Below are positions 8,667 through 18,630 of a stretch of DNA of 64,000 bases, in pieces. Location: contig OZ253477.1 of assembly GCA_965261775.1 (NCBI GenBank), forward strand, positions 1,054,001-1,118,000, given 5' to 3'. The first letter of the stretch is position 1; each line of letters begins with the position of its first letter. The stretch comes from G965261775 sp965261775 (lineage in GTDB: Bacteria > Pseudomonadota > Gammaproteobacteria > Eutrophobiales > Eutrophobiaceae). The position numbers were made by a program, and so were the translations under genes. The notes below the pieces were generated by a model. It did not search any database, had not been told where the DNA came from, and saw only the letters and a list, made by a program, of their open reading frames with translations.

Positions 8667-9551
8667 ATGCCCTCTACAGCAAATACTACGCCGGTTGATG
8701 CGGGTTGTGGGCTTGATGATCTGCTTAAGGACATCCGCTCACTGGAAACCATTGTTGCCGATTGGGACGAGCAACACCGTAACACGGTCGAGGCGCTGGT
8801 TCGCGCACATGACATGTTAAATAAAGAAGCCGTTACCCGACTCATTCGGACATTGAAAAAAAATCCGGCGGTTTCAATCCCGCTCAGGGAAGCCGTTACC
8901 GATGAAGTTGTTTACTCCGTACTGAGATATCATCAGATTATCAAACCCTCTTTGCATGAAAGAATAGAAGCGGCGCTTGATTCAATTCGCCCCTTTCTCG
9001 CTGATCATGGCGGTGATGTGGAGCTTGTGGAAGTCATTTTGCCGGACACGGTGGAAATCAGACTGTTGGGTGCCTGCGATGGCTGCCCCGCTTCCGCATT
9101 GACCTTGTCCGAAGGTGTAGAGAAAGCCATCAAAGAAGCCTGCCCGGAAATTACGACGATAAAAAAAGCCAAAGGCGGTGTAACGGCAAAATCGGCCAAT
9201 ACCGCACCCGTTCATTTTATCAGTCCGTTTGCTGGTAATGAGGATTCAGGCTGGATTTACGTTTGTCGCCTGGACGAGGTTCCCGAGGAGGCCGTCAAAA
9301 CAATAACGATTTCCGACCATGACGTTTTACTGAGTCGTTTTGAACAAAAAGTGACCTGCTATGAAAATGCCTGCGCTCATCTGGGCATGCCACTGGACCT
9401 CGGTGAAATATGTGATGGAACCCTGACCTGCCCTCATCACGGGTTTGTGTATTCGCTCAAAACCGGCGAGTGCATCACCGTCCCCGAAGTGCAGCTACAA
9501 ACCCATGCCGTACGCACTGTCGGAGACAATGTGGAAATAAAATTATCATGA
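8667..9551 (+). CDS. NifU-like / Rieske iron-sulfur protein of the hydrogenase operon
   Basis: The 294-residue protein has a helical N-terminal region, a NifU C-terminal-type domain (about residues 110-165, with CDGCPAS, which binds an Fe-S cluster), and a C-terminal Rieske domain (about 210-290, with ligands CAHLG and CPHHGF). Rieske-type partners occur with group 2a hydrogenases, where they are thought to carry electrons from HupS towards the quinone pool; that role is inferred here. The chosen ATG lies 31 codons inside a longer open frame that overlaps the previous gene. The stop codon overlaps the next start (ATGA), so the two genes are translationally coupled. Confidence 0.88.
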   Translation: MPSTANTTPVDAGCGLDDLLKDIRSLETIVADWDEQHRNTVEALVRAHDMLNKEAVTRLIRTLKKNPAVSIPLREAVTDEVVYSVLRYHQIIKPSLHERIEAALDSIRPFLADHGGDVELVEVILPDTVEIRLLGACDGCPASALTLSEGVEKAIKEACPEITTIKKAKGGVTAKSANTAPVHFISPFAGNEDSGWIYVCRLDEVPEEAVKTITISDHDVLLSRFEQKVTCYENACAHLGMPLDLGEICDGTLTCPHHGFVYSLKTGECITVPEVQLQTHAVRTVGDNVEIKLS

Positions 9552-10759
9552 CCGCACAGAACGTAAAACTTGAAATTTCCCCCGCCCCGGCGTTAAAAGT
9601 CCGACATGCGAGTACCATTCCCCATTGCAAACTTGTCAATGAAACACCGATTGCTGTTTCAGGCGCTCCGCGTGAACCGGGGCTTGTCACCAGAAACGTG
9701 CAGGCTGATGCACACACTTGTTTTGGCCCCAGAGGCGCGGCGCTATTGGGAGATGAAGGACCGTTGTGGATCAGCGATACAGGCCATCATCGATTGCTTG
9801 GCTGGAAAAAGTTGCCTCACCGGGACTTGCTCCCGGCAGATTATCTGATTGGTCAGAGCGATTTCAGGGCGGAAGAAGGTCGCAATGCAAAAAAAACAGT
9901 CTCCGCTTCCTCATTGAATGTCCCCACGGGGATCTGCAGATGCGGTCAAGGCATGGCGGTTGCGGACGCATGGAACCACCGGGTTTTAATCTGGAACTCT
10001 GTTCCGGAAGACAGCCATGTCCCCGCCGATATTGTTTTGGGACAAACAGACTTCTTATCAAACGAGGCAAACGAGGGTAAGCAAAAAGCCTCCGCGAACA
10101 GCTTCCATTGGCCCTATGGTGTGGCATGGATGGAGGGGCATCTATTTGTTGCAGATTCTGAAAACCGCAGGGTATTGATCTGGAATGGACTGCCCGATAC
10201 CCATAATCAACCTGCAGACGTTGTACTTGGACAAAAAAACTTTTCCACCCGGGATGAAAATGCCGGTGGCGATCCGGGGGCGATGAGCATGCGTTGGCCA
10301 CATGGCCTCGCAATGTGGATGGGCAATCTATGTGTCGCAGATGCCGGCAATAACCGTATAATGGTTTGGAAAGGCATACCAACCGCCAACGGCGCTGATT
10401 GCGATTATGTACTTGGTCAGGAAAGCACAACACGTGTCGACCATAACCTGTCACTGTACTGGCCGCGCGCCAATTCGCTGAATATGCCGTATGCCGTTAC
10501 CAGTAAAAATGAATGGTTAATTGTCGCGGATACGGCAAACTCAAGGTTGCTCGGATGGCATATTGATGATCTACATACCGGTGCGGATGCCCGGGCGCTG
10601 ATGGCTCAGCGTAATTTCCACGAAAAAGGCGATAATCGCTGGCAACCTGCCTGCGCCGACAGTTTATGCTGGCCATACGGTATTCAATCTGTTAATGACA
10701 AACTCGTTATCGCGGACTCAGGGAATAACCGCGTCAGCATTTGGGAGTTATCCGTATGA
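9548..10759 (+). CDS. NHL-repeat beta-propeller protein of the hydrogenase operon
   Basis: The 403-residue protein has about six repeated blades of the kind WPYGVAW..HLFVADSENRRVLIWNGLP followed by DVVLGQ. This is the NHL beta-propeller pattern. There is no signal peptide, so it is probably cytoplasmic. NHL proteins are regular members of group 2a hydrogenase operons, with a suspected role in assembly or in binding the enzyme. It overlaps both neighbours by four bases (ATGA), upstream with the NifU/Rieske gene and downstream with hypF. Confidence 0.85.
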   Translation: MTAQNVKLEISPAPALKVRHASTIPHCKLVNETPIAVSGAPREPGLVTRNVQADAHTCFGPRGAALLGDEGPLWISDTGHHRLLGWKKLPHRDLLPADYLIGQSDFRAEEGRNAKKTVSASSLNVPTGICRCGQGMAVADAWNHRVLIWNSVPEDSHVPADIVLGQTDFLSNEANEGKQKASANSFHWPYGVAWMEGHLFVADSENRRVLIWNGLPDTHNQPADVVLGQKNFSTRDENAGGDPGAMSMRWPHGLAMWMGNLCVADAGNNRIMVWKGIPTANGADCDYVLGQESTTRVDHNLSLYWPRANSLNMPYAVTSKNEWLIVADTANSRLLGWHIDDLHTGADARALMAQRNFHEKGDNRWQPACADSLCWPYGIQSVNDKLVIADSGNNRVSIWELSV

Positions 10760-13168
10760 CTTTGTCAGCGCATTCATTAGCGCCCGACAAAATCCACGCA
10801 AGACAGATCCGTATTCAAGGCATTGTTCAGGGGGTCGGCTTTCGCCCGACAGTATGGCGTTTGGCAAACAAATCCGGTTTGCAGGGTAAAGTGCTGAACG
10901 ACGGTGATGGCGTGCTCATTCATATCTGGGGCGACCAGATTTCAATTGATAAATTTATTGATGATTTACATACACAGTGCCCGCCTCTGGCCAGAATTAA
11001 CAATATCGAAAGCACCCCTTTACAGAATGAAGCGCGACCCGATCAATTTGAAATTGTCACAAGCGCAAATGATGAAATTCGTACAAACATCCCTGCGGAC
11101 GCCGGTTGTTGCTCCGAATGTCTGAAAGACACACTGGACCCTTTGAGCAGACGATATCGTTACCCTTTCACCAACTGCACCCACTGCGGCCCCCGGTTTT
11201 CAATAATACGGCGCATGCCCTATGACCGTGCCCATACAAGCATGTCCGAATTTGCGTTATGCCGTGAATGCAGCGAGGAATACCAAAACCCGGATAATCG
11301 TCGTTTTCATGCACAACCGAATGCCTGTTACGTATGCGGGCCGTCCGTATGGCTGGAAAGAAGCGATGAACATGTTTTATGTACTGAAAACCTGACACAG
11401 CTTGATGATATTGATGCGGCCTGCTCGCTCATACAAAAAGGGGAAATTGTGGCCATTAAAGGGATAGGAGGTTTTCATATCGCATGCGACGCAACAAATG
11501 AGAGCACAGTGAAAACACTGCGTAAACGCAAGCATCGTTACCACAAACCGTTTGCACTAATGGCACGTGATCTGGATATCATCGGCGAATACTGTCATAT
11601 CAACAAACAGGAAAAGGCCTTGCTGGAAAGCACCGAAGCGCCTATTGTCATTTTACAATTGAAACACGTGCTTTTATCGAATGCGGTTGCCCCCGGGCAA
11701 AACACATTGGGCTTTATGTTGCCCTGCACCCCTTTACATCATTTATTGCTCAAACGAATGGACCGCCCGATAGTATTGACATCCGGGAACCTGAGTGACG
11801 AGCCCCAATGCATTGAGAATTCGGAGGCAAAAATCAGATTGGGTAAAATAGCGGAATACGTATTTCTGCATAACCGTGAAATTGTCAATCGTGTAGACGA
11901 CTCGCTAGTGCGGCTCATTGCGGATGCGCCACGCTTGCTGAGACGCTCACGAGGCTACGCACCCGCGGGGATCCCTCTACCGGAAGGGTTTAGGGACAGC
12001 CCTGATATTCTGGCATTCGGAGGAGAATTGAAAAACACCTTCTGCCTGATTAAAAATGGACAAGCCATATTATCTCAACATATCGGCGATCTGGAAAATG
12101 CGAAAAGCTATGCCGATTACCAAAAAAATATAGCCTTGTACACCGATCTTTTCCAGCATAAACCCGCGCTTCTGGCGATTGATGCACACCCTGAATATCT
12201 GTCAAGCAAGCTGGGCAAACAATTATCTGTTCAAAAAACAATTCCGTTGCGGAAAATTCAACACCACCACGCCCATATCGCCGCCTGCCTGATTGATAAT
12301 CAGTGGTCGTTGGATTCAGTACCGGTATTGGGCGTTGCGCTCGACGGGTCTTGGTTTTAATAAAAACCCGGATAATCAGACAGCGTTATGGGGAGGAGAA
12401 TTTTTCAGGGCGGACTATTGTCAGGCAATACATACCGGCACATTCAAGCCAACGGCGATGCCGGGAGGCATGCAGGCGATCTATGAACCCTGGCGCAGCA
12501 CCTATGCACATCTGATGGCGGAGCTTGGCTGGAATAACCTGCACATGAATTTTGGACAACTGGAACTCGTCAGATTTTTTAAAACGAAACCCCTGGAAAC
12601 CTTTAACGCCATGTTAAAAACAGGCCTCCATTCCCCCCTGGCGTCATCTTGTGGTCGTCTCTTTGACGCGGTGGCTGCTGCTGTGGGGATATGCCGCGAA
12701 TCTGTCACCTATGAAGGACAGGCGGCGATTGAGCTTGAGGCCATAGCGGATAAAGAAACCCTGGAACACGAAGATGAAAATCTGGCCTACCCTTTCTCAA
12801 TCCCGAATCTGGCCGGCCGGATCCCCTATATTGAACCGCTTGCAATGTGGCAGGCACTTTTAGGCGATCTGATTTTAAATACACCGGCGGAAATCATATC
12901 GGCGCGTTTCCATAAAGGACTGGCAAAAATTATTGTCGCCATGATTAAAAAGCTGAGTACAAGTGGAGAAGAGCGCCTGCTGAATGATGTGGCGCTTTCC
13001 GGTGGCGTGTTTCAAAATAAAATCCTGCTTGAACAAATAAAAATGCGCCTGGAAAAAGATAATTTTAATGTGTTAATACATCAGCAAGTGCCTGCCAATG
13101 ATGGCGGACTCGCACTGGGTCAGGCTGCAATCGCCGCCGCTGGATATATCAAAAACAACAGGGCTTAA
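10756..13168 (+). CDS. hypF: carbamoyltransferase HypF (frameshifted)
   Basis: HypF starts cyanide-ligand synthesis by transferring carbamoyl phosphate towards HypE. Seen in order: an acylphosphatase domain (IQGIVQGVGFRP), two zinc fingers (CCSECL; CTHCGPRFS; CRECSEEY; CYVCGP), a YrdC-like domain and a Kae1-like domain. The frame breaks near 12346: the first frame ends GVALDGSWF-stop, while the next frame continues LGFNKNPDNQ and WGGEF, the expected HypF sequence. Removing one G from the GGG at 12346-12348 restores DGLGF and gives about 800 residues, normal for HypF. A sequencing error or a recent mutation are both possible. Both halves look well conserved, which argues against long decay. 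The start overlaps the NHL gene. Confidence 0.9.
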
Positions 13169-13170
13169 CC

Positions 13171-13464
13171 ATGTGTCTCGGAATTCCAGGCCAGATAACA
13201 GAAATTTTAGATCCTGCAAAAAAGCAGGCGATCGTAGATGTCTCCGGAGTGAAACGCCCGATCAATATCGCCTGTATTGTGTCCGATGAGCATCCGGTCG
13301 AATCCTGTATCGGTGACTGGGTACTGGTCCACGTTGGTTTTGCGATGAGTCGAATTAATGAAGCAGAAGCTGAAAAAACACTGGCGCTGCTGACCGAACT
13401 TGGAGAAGCCCAGGCTGAACTGGAAAAGATAAAAACACTTTCCCTCATCAGGGACGAGCCATGA
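13171..13464 (+). CDS. hypC: hydrogenase maturation chaperone HypC
   Basis: A 97-residue HypC/HupF-family chaperone. It begins MCLGIPGQI; the Met1-Cys2 pair is the feature that binds iron and HypD in this family. Family knowledge: HypC shuttles the Fe(CN)2CO unit from HypD to the large subunit. It starts two bases after the hypF stop, and its own stop overlaps the next gene (ATGA). Confidence 0.95.
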   Translation: MCLGIPGQITEILDPAKKQAIVDVSGVKRPINIACIVSDEHPVESCIGDWVLVHVGFAMSRINEAEAEKTLALLTELGEAQAELEKIKTLSLIRDEP

Positions 13465-14150
13465 ACGACACTTCCACCAGTGTTAAAACACTTTACCCCT
13501 TTCTCCATGGTCGTAAAAAAGACCCCGAAAAGGAAGACCAGGCTTTGCTTGAATCGATAAAACAAAAAGCCGGGCATAGCATTTCCGTCAAACATGATTT
13601 TTTTGAAAAAAATTCACGGGCAATCATAAATGCGGCGCGGGCGATTGCTGATATTTATCTGAACTCGGGGCAAATGCTGTGTATGGGAAATGGCGGTTCC
13701 AGTTGCGACGCCGCCCATTTTGCGGTGGAGTTTCAGCACCCCGTTACGGCGGGCCGCCCGGCCCTGCCCGCATTGAATCTGGGCATGGACACAGCAATGA
13801 TAAGCGCTGTCGCCAATGATATCGGCAGTGCGCATATATTTGTACGTCAAATCGAGGCACATGGAAAAGGTATCGACGGATTAATCGGTTTTTCAACCAG
13901 TGGCAACTCCGCAAATCTGATTTCAGCTTACGAAAAAGCCAAAGAATTCGGGATGACCACATTTGGTCTGGCCGGCGGAGATGGCGGAAAAATGAAAAGC
14001 CGTCAACTGGTAGACCATTGTCTGATAGTACAGACCGATTCCATTCATCGCATTCAGGAAACGCATGTTGCCACATATCATATCCTCTGGGATTTAACGC
14101 ATACGCTACTGGCAGACTATCGCGGTAAACCTGGAGCAAAACGTCGATGA
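13461..14150 (+). CDS. SIS-domain phosphosugar isomerase, GmhA-like
   Basis: The 229-residue protein resembles sedoheptulose-7-phosphate isomerase GmhA. It has the SIS fold with MGNGGSSCDAAHFAVEF, FSTSGNSANL and a conserved C-terminal region. In heptose synthesis GmhA makes a lipopolysaccharide precursor. Here it is embedded, with four-base overlaps on both sides, between hypC and hypD. That suggests a function tied to hydrogenase maturation, or a simple co-regulation of an ordinary GmhA. The N-terminal 40 residues are an extra polar segment. Substrate unproven. Confidence 0.8.
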   Translation: MNDTSTSVKTLYPFLHGRKKDPEKEDQALLESIKQKAGHSISVKHDFFEKNSRAIINAARAIADIYLNSGQMLCMGNGGSSCDAAHFAVEFQHPVTAGRPALPALNLGMDTAMISAVANDIGSAHIFVRQIEAHGKGIDGLIGFSTSGNSANLISAYEKAKEFGMTTFGLAGGDGGKMKSRQLVDHCLIVQTDSIHRIQETHVATYHILWDLTHTLLADYRGKPGAKRR

Positions 14151-15304
14151 AGTATGTGGATGAATTTCGCGACCCCGACAAGGCGAGAATACTCACCGAC
14201 AGCATCCGTACGCAGGTAAAAAAGCTGGATGTTTCCGAACAACATCCCTTGCAACTGATGGAATTTTGCGGAGGGCACACGCACACAATATTTCGTTACG
14301 GGATTGAACAAATGTTGCCCAAAGAAATAGAACTGGTTCATGGCCCCGGATGCCCTGTTTGCGTACTTCCTATGGGGCGCGTTGACAATTGTGTGACGCT
14401 TGCCGAACTTCCGGAGGTGATTTTCACAACATTCGGTGATGCAATGCGGGTTCCCGGCTCCGAAAAAAGCCTGTTACAGGCAAAAGCCGATGGCGCCGAC
14501 ATTCGCATGGTGTATTCACCATTGGATGCACTGCAACTTGCACGTGATAATCCTGATCGTGAAATTATTTTCTTCGCTTTGGGTTTCGAAACGACCATGC
14601 CAGGGACAGCCCTCACGGTTTTGCAGGCTGAAACCGAAAACATTACTAATTTTTCCCTGTTTTGCAATCACATCACGACTATTCCCACTATCAAGGCCAT
14701 ACTGGATTCACCGGATATGCGGGTAGACGGTTTTTTGGCGCCCGGTCATGTCAGCATGGTCGTCGGAGAACAACCCTTCGATTTTGTCGCGGAAACTTAC
14801 GGGAAACCCATTGTGATTACCGGGTTTGAACCGCTGGATATTCTGCAATCAATCTGGATGCTGCTATACCAGTTAACCGAAAATCGTGTCACCGTCGAAA
14901 ATCAATACGCCAGGATCGTCCCTGCAGAGGGAAACGAACCCGGTCTGAATGCAATCGCGAAGGTTTTTGAACTGCGTGAATTTTTTGAGTGGCGGGGATT
15001 GGGTTCAATTGATCATTCCGGCATTCGAATACGTGATGCCTATTCCAAATACGATGCGGAATGCAGGTTTTCGGTACCAGACCTGAAAATTGCGGATCCC
15101 AAATCCTGTCAATGCGGTGAAGTATTGAAAGGCTCAATTCGCCCCTGGGAATGCAAGATATTTGGTAATGCATGCACTCCCGAAACACCCATGGGGGCAT
15201 TGATGGTGTCAACGGAAGGCGCATGTGCCGCTTATTATAATTTCGGCAATCTGGAAACACTTTTAAAAAAGCGCGCGGCAAAAACGGCCGCGATAAATGA
15301 ATAA
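14147..15304 (+). CDS. hypD: hydrogenase maturation scaffold HypD
   Basis: The 385-residue iron-sulfur protein is where the Fe(CN)2CO group is built together with HypC. Visible family features are MEFCGGHTHTIFRYG, the Cys-containing HGPGCPVCVLP, GFETTMPGTA, PGHVSMVVG and a C-terminal Cys cluster (CQCGEVL, WECKIFGNACTP, EGACAAY) that ligates the [4Fe-4S] cluster. Full length. It overlaps the gmhA-like gene by four bases and its last base is the first of the hypE start codon. Confidence 0.96.
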   Translation: MKYVDEFRDPDKARILTDSIRTQVKKLDVSEQHPLQLMEFCGGHTHTIFRYGIEQMLPKEIELVHGPGCPVCVLPMGRVDNCVTLAELPEVIFTTFGDAMRVPGSEKSLLQAKADGADIRMVYSPLDALQLARDNPDREIIFFALGFETTMPGTALTVLQAETENITNFSLFCNHITTIPTIKAILDSPDMRVDGFLAPGHVSMVVGEQPFDFVAETYGKPIVITGFEPLDILQSIWMLLYQLTENRVTVENQYARIVPAEGNEPGLNAIAKVFELREFFEWRGLGSIDHSGIRIRDAYSKYDAECRFSVPDLKIADPKSCQCGEVLKGSIRPWECKIFGNACTPETPMGALMVSTEGACAAYYNFGNLETLLKKRAAKTAAINE

Positions 15305-16368
15305 TGAACACCGCTCCCGCGTTACAGCCACAGACTAAAAAATGCCAGCGCAAGACCATTACACTTGCTCATGGCAGCGGTGGCAAGGCCATGCATGCGT
15401 TAATCAATGATCTTTTTGTTAGAATCTTCGATAACAAGGAATTATCTCTGTTGGAAGATCAGGCGCGTTTTAATTTGAGCGAACTGAATTTACTTGGCAA
15501 TCGCCTTGCGATAACGACGGATTCTTATGTTATCGACCCCTTGTTTTTTCCCGGAGGAGATATTGGCAAATTAGCGGTAACCGGTACCGTAAATGATCTT
15601 GCCGTGGGCGGCGCCATTCCCTTGTACCTGACCTGCGGCATGATCATTGAAGAAGGGATGTCAATCGAAGACCTGCACAAAATTGTTTCTTCAATGAAAG
15701 AGACGGCGGTTCAAACCGGCGTCGGTATTGTTACGGGCGACACAAAAGTGGTCCCCAGAGGGGCCGCCGACAAACTGTTTATCAACACCACCGGAGTGGG
15801 CGTGATCCCCGCCGGGGTGGATATTAATTCACGCAAAGCCAAAGCGGGTGATGTCGTCATTATCAACGGACATATAGGCGATCACGGCGCCGCCGTTGTG
15901 GACGCGCGCGGCGAAATGTCTTTGCGCAACAGTATCAAAACAGACTGTCAGCCGCTAAACGCATTAATCGCGGAAATGCTGGATATATGTCCGAACATCC
16001 ACTGTATGCGTGACGCCACGCGCGGCGGCCTGGCCACGGTGTTAAACGAATTTGCGAAAAACAGCAATGCCGGAATCCGACTGGACGAATCGGCAATTCC
16101 CATACGCGAAGAAGTACGGGGAATATGTGAAATCCTCGGTCTTGATCCGCTTTACCTCGCCAATGAAGGGAAACTGGTTACGGTGGTTTCGGAATGCGAC
16201 GCGGAGAAACTCATTCACGTGATGAAAAAACATCCGGCGGGAAAACACAGCGCAATCATTGGCAATGTCACTGAAGCACCGGCCAAAACGGTCGTGCTGT
16301 CTACCCTGTTCGGTGGCGAACGCATTGTCGATATGCTGGTTGGCGAACAACTCCCGAGAATTTGTTAA
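15304..16368 (+). CDS. hypE: carbamoyl dehydratase HypE
   Basis: The 354-residue member of the PurM/ThiL fold dehydrates the carbamoyl group on its own C-terminal cysteine to a thiocyanate. It opens with the glycine-rich LAHGSGGKAMHALI and ends PRIC, so the essential C-terminal Cys is present. It overlaps hypD by one base; a 69-base gap without a gene separates it from hypA. Confidence 0.96.
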   Translation: MNTAPALQPQTKKCQRKTITLAHGSGGKAMHALINDLFVRIFDNKELSLLEDQARFNLSELNLLGNRLAITTDSYVIDPLFFPGGDIGKLAVTGTVNDLAVGGAIPLYLTCGMIIEEGMSIEDLHKIVSSMKETAVQTGVGIVTGDTKVVPRGAADKLFINTTGVGVIPAGVDINSRKAKAGDVVIINGHIGDHGAAVVDARGEMSLRNSIKTDCQPLNALIAEMLDICPNIHCMRDATRGGLATVLNEFAKNSNAGIRLDESAIPIREEVRGICEILGLDPLYLANEGKLVTVVSECDAEKLIHVMKKHPAGKHSAIIGNVTEAPAKTVVLSTLFGGERIVDMLVGEQLPRIC

Positions 16369-16437
16369 TGCGCCGGCCAAACCCGAAAACATCCTCCGTA
16401 TTCCCGTCCGATCCACCTTTTTCCGGAAATACGCCAA

Positions 16438-16767
16438 ATGCATGAGCTTGGAATCACGCGAAACGTCGTCGCTATTGTCGCTGAACACGCTGGCGACAAA
16501 AACGTCAGGCGCGTGACGCTGGATATCGGCAAACTGTCGGCAATCATGCCGGACGCGATCCGGTTCTGTTTTGATATTTGCTGCAAGGGGACCCGGCTTG
16601 AAGGCGCATTACTGAAAATAAATGAAATTCCCGGCAGGGGACGCTGTGAAGCCTGCAACGCCGAAATGGAAATGGACCGGCCTGTCGGTAAATGTCATTG
16701 TGGCAACAACCACATTAAATGTATCGCTGGAGAAGAAATGAAAATCAAAGAGATGGAGGTGTACTGA
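16438..16767 (+). CDS. hypA: nickel-insertion protein HypA
   Basis: The 109-residue nickel metallochaperone begins MHELGI; the MHE motif binds Ni. The zinc-site half CEACNAE is present, while the second pair is CHCGNNHIKC, slightly off the usual CPxC form. HypA works with HypB to load nickel into HupL. Its stop overlaps the hypB start (TGATG). Confidence 0.92.
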   Translation: MHELGITRNVVAIVAEHAGDKNVRRVTLDIGKLSAIMPDAIRFCFDICCKGTRLEGALLKINEIPGRGRCEACNAEMEMDRPVGKCHCGNNHIKCIAGEEMKIKEMEVY

Positions 16768-17714
16768 TGTGTACTACTTGCGGATGCTCCGACAACGCGA
16801 AAGCGACGGTTTTAAATTTGCAAACCGACGAAATCAATATTGTTGAAAAACATGGACATGCTCATGATCACAACCATACCCATGGTCACAACCATACCCA
16901 TGATCACGACCATACCCATGGTCACAACCATGCCCATGATCACAACCATACCCATGATCACGACCATACCCATGGTCACGACCATACCCATGGTCATCAC
17001 CACAGTCACGACCACACACATGCCCATACCGACGGGCACGACGCAATAATACGACTGGAAGAAGACATTCTCGCCAAAAACAATCTGTCGGCGGAAAGAA
17101 ATCGCGGCTGGTTTGATGGCAGAAACATACTCGCATTAAATCTTGTGAGCTCCCCCGGTTCGGGAAAAACCACTTTTCTTGAAAGCACAATTCGTGATTT
17201 GAAAGATGAAATACCGATCAATGTTATTGAAGGTGATCAACAAACATTAAACGATGCCAAACGCATTAAAGAGACCGGTTGTAATGTCGTGCAAATAAAT
17301 ACCGGCACAGGATGTCATTTGGAAGCCGACATGCTTGATCGCGGTCTCAAGACCTTGCAGCCCCCGCTAAACTCGGTCGTCATGATTGAAAATGTGGGGA
17401 ATCTGGTATGCCCCGCCCTGTTTGACCTGGGAGAAAGGCATAAAGTCGTCATTTTGTCGGTCACGGAAGGCGAAGACAAGCCCGTCAAATATCCTCATAT
17501 GTTTCGCGCATCAGACATCATGATTCTCAATAAAATTGATTTATTGCCACATCTTGCCTTTGATGTTGACGCCTGTATGGCACATGTAAAAAATGTCAAC
17601 CCGCATATGAAAGTATTCCGGGTATCCGCGACCACCGGTGATGGCATGGAGGCCTGGTATCAATGGTTAAAGGAACAACTACCTGTGAATAATGCAGAAA
17701 ACGTGACAGCCTGA
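16767..17714 (+). CDS. hypB: nickel-handling GTPase HypB with long His-rich region
   Basis: A 315-residue SIMIBI GTPase. The N-terminus MCTTCGC gives the high-affinity Ni motif CxxCGC. Residues about 28-92 hold some 30 histidines in HDHNHTHGHNH-type repeats, which store nickel or zinc. The GTPase core has the P-loop SSPGSGKTTFLE, the switch region ENVGNLVCPALFDLGE and the NKID base-recognition motif. The His region is coded by simple repeats, so its length may vary between strains. The start chosen is the ATG overlapping the hypA stop; an upstream in-frame start lies inside hypA. Confidence 0.95.
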   Translation: MCTTCGCSDNAKATVLNLQTDEINIVEKHGHAHDHNHTHGHNHTHDHDHTHGHNHAHDHNHTHDHDHTHGHDHTHGHHHSHDHTHAHTDGHDAIIRLEEDILAKNNLSAERNRGWFDGRNILALNLVSSPGSGKTTFLESTIRDLKDEIPINVIEGDQQTLNDAKRIKETGCNVVQINTGTGCHLEADMLDRGLKTLQPPLNSVVMIENVGNLVCPALFDLGERHKVVILSVTEGEDKPVKYPHMFRASDIMILNKIDLLPHLAFDVDACMAHVKNVNPHMKVFRVSATTGDGMEAWYQWLKEQLPVNNAENVTA

Positions 17715-18412
17715 TGTCAAGCATACTCTTTCTGGGCTTCTTGATCGGAATGCGACATGCGCTGGAAGCGGACCATGTTGCGGCGGTTGCCTCTCTGGTA
17801 ACCCAAAACAGTTCGCTTGCAAATTCCGTAAAAACAGGCGTTGTCTGGGGGCTTGGACACACGATAACGCTGTTCATTTTTGGATACATCGTCATTTTGA
17901 CGGACAGCCTGCTATCCGAGCGTCTGGCCGCATACCTGGAATTTGCAGTGGGTCTGATGTTAGCCGTACTTGGTATTGATGTATTGAAACGTCTGTCTCG
18001 GGAAAAAATTCATTTTCATCGTCATAAGCATCGCGATGGCCGGGAACATTTTCACGCACATGCCCATAAAGGCGAAAAAGAACACCGGCCGGAAGACCAT
18101 GAACATACCCACAAATTTCCATCCAGGGCATTATTCGTCGGTTTAATGCACGGTATGGCGGGATCTGCCGCACTTATTTTATTGACACTTGAAACGGTTA
18201 AATCGCCGCTTGTCGGGCTCTTGTATATGGGCCTGTTCAGTCTTGGTTCAATCATCGGCATGGCGGCGCTTTCGGCAACACTGTCAATACCCCTGCGATA
18301 TTCATTCAAGGGACTCACACGGGCCTACAACAGCCTGCATCTCGTCGTAGGCGTTACGACAATAATAATAGGACTATCACTCGCTTACGAAAACCGAATT
18401 ATTCTGGTTTAG
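17714..18412 (+). CDS. nickel permease, UreH/NicO-type
   Basis: The 232-residue membrane protein has about six helices. The first helix carries RHALEADHVAAV, the HX4DH metal motif of nickel/cobalt transporters. A cytoplasmic His-rich loop (HFHRHKHRDGREHFHAHAHKG) lies between helices and a second histidine motif (GLMHGMAGSAAL) follows. As the last gene of the hydrogenase operon, overlapping hypB (TGATG), it very probably imports nickel for the enzyme. Confidence 0.88.
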   Translation: MSSILFLGFLIGMRHALEADHVAAVASLVTQNSSLANSVKTGVVWGLGHTITLFIFGYIVILTDSLLSERLAAYLEFAVGLMLAVLGIDVLKRLSREKIHFHRHKHRDGREHFHAHAHKGEKEHRPEDHEHTHKFPSRALFVGLMHGMAGSAALILLTLETVKSPLVGLLYMGLFSLGSIIGMAALSATLSIPLRYSFKGLTRAYNSLHLVVGVTTIIIGLSLAYENRIILV

Positions 18413-18515
18413 GCCCCTCGGTAAACTTCGGCAAATCCCGGACACACCCGCCTGTTCCCGGATGTTCGGCTATCGTGTCGCCCCAGGCATAACCGCGTAA
18501 AATCCCCGCGCATAT

Positions 18516-18630
18516 ATCCTGTCGGTGGAACCCCTGTTGGAAGATTTAGGGTATCTTGACCTGGGCAGCATCCATTGGGTGATTGCTGGTGGGGAATCAG
18601 TCCCAAAAGTGCGCCCCATTCCTCGCGGAT
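18516..18630 (+). pseudogene. fragment of a DUF5131 (phage Gp37/Gp68-like) gene
   Basis: The plus-strand translation reads LSVEPLLEDLGYLDLGSIHW and then VIAGGESVPKVRPI, which matches the conserved core of DUF5131 proteins found in phages and mobile elements. No start is present, and the match stops at about 18630, where it meets the opposing methyltransferase remnant. A leftover of a mobile element. Confidence 0.55.

Noticed and set aside
16834..17190. Antisense frames over the His tract of hypB
   Set aside because: Simple-repeat artefacts with Met/Val or Arg/Gly bias.
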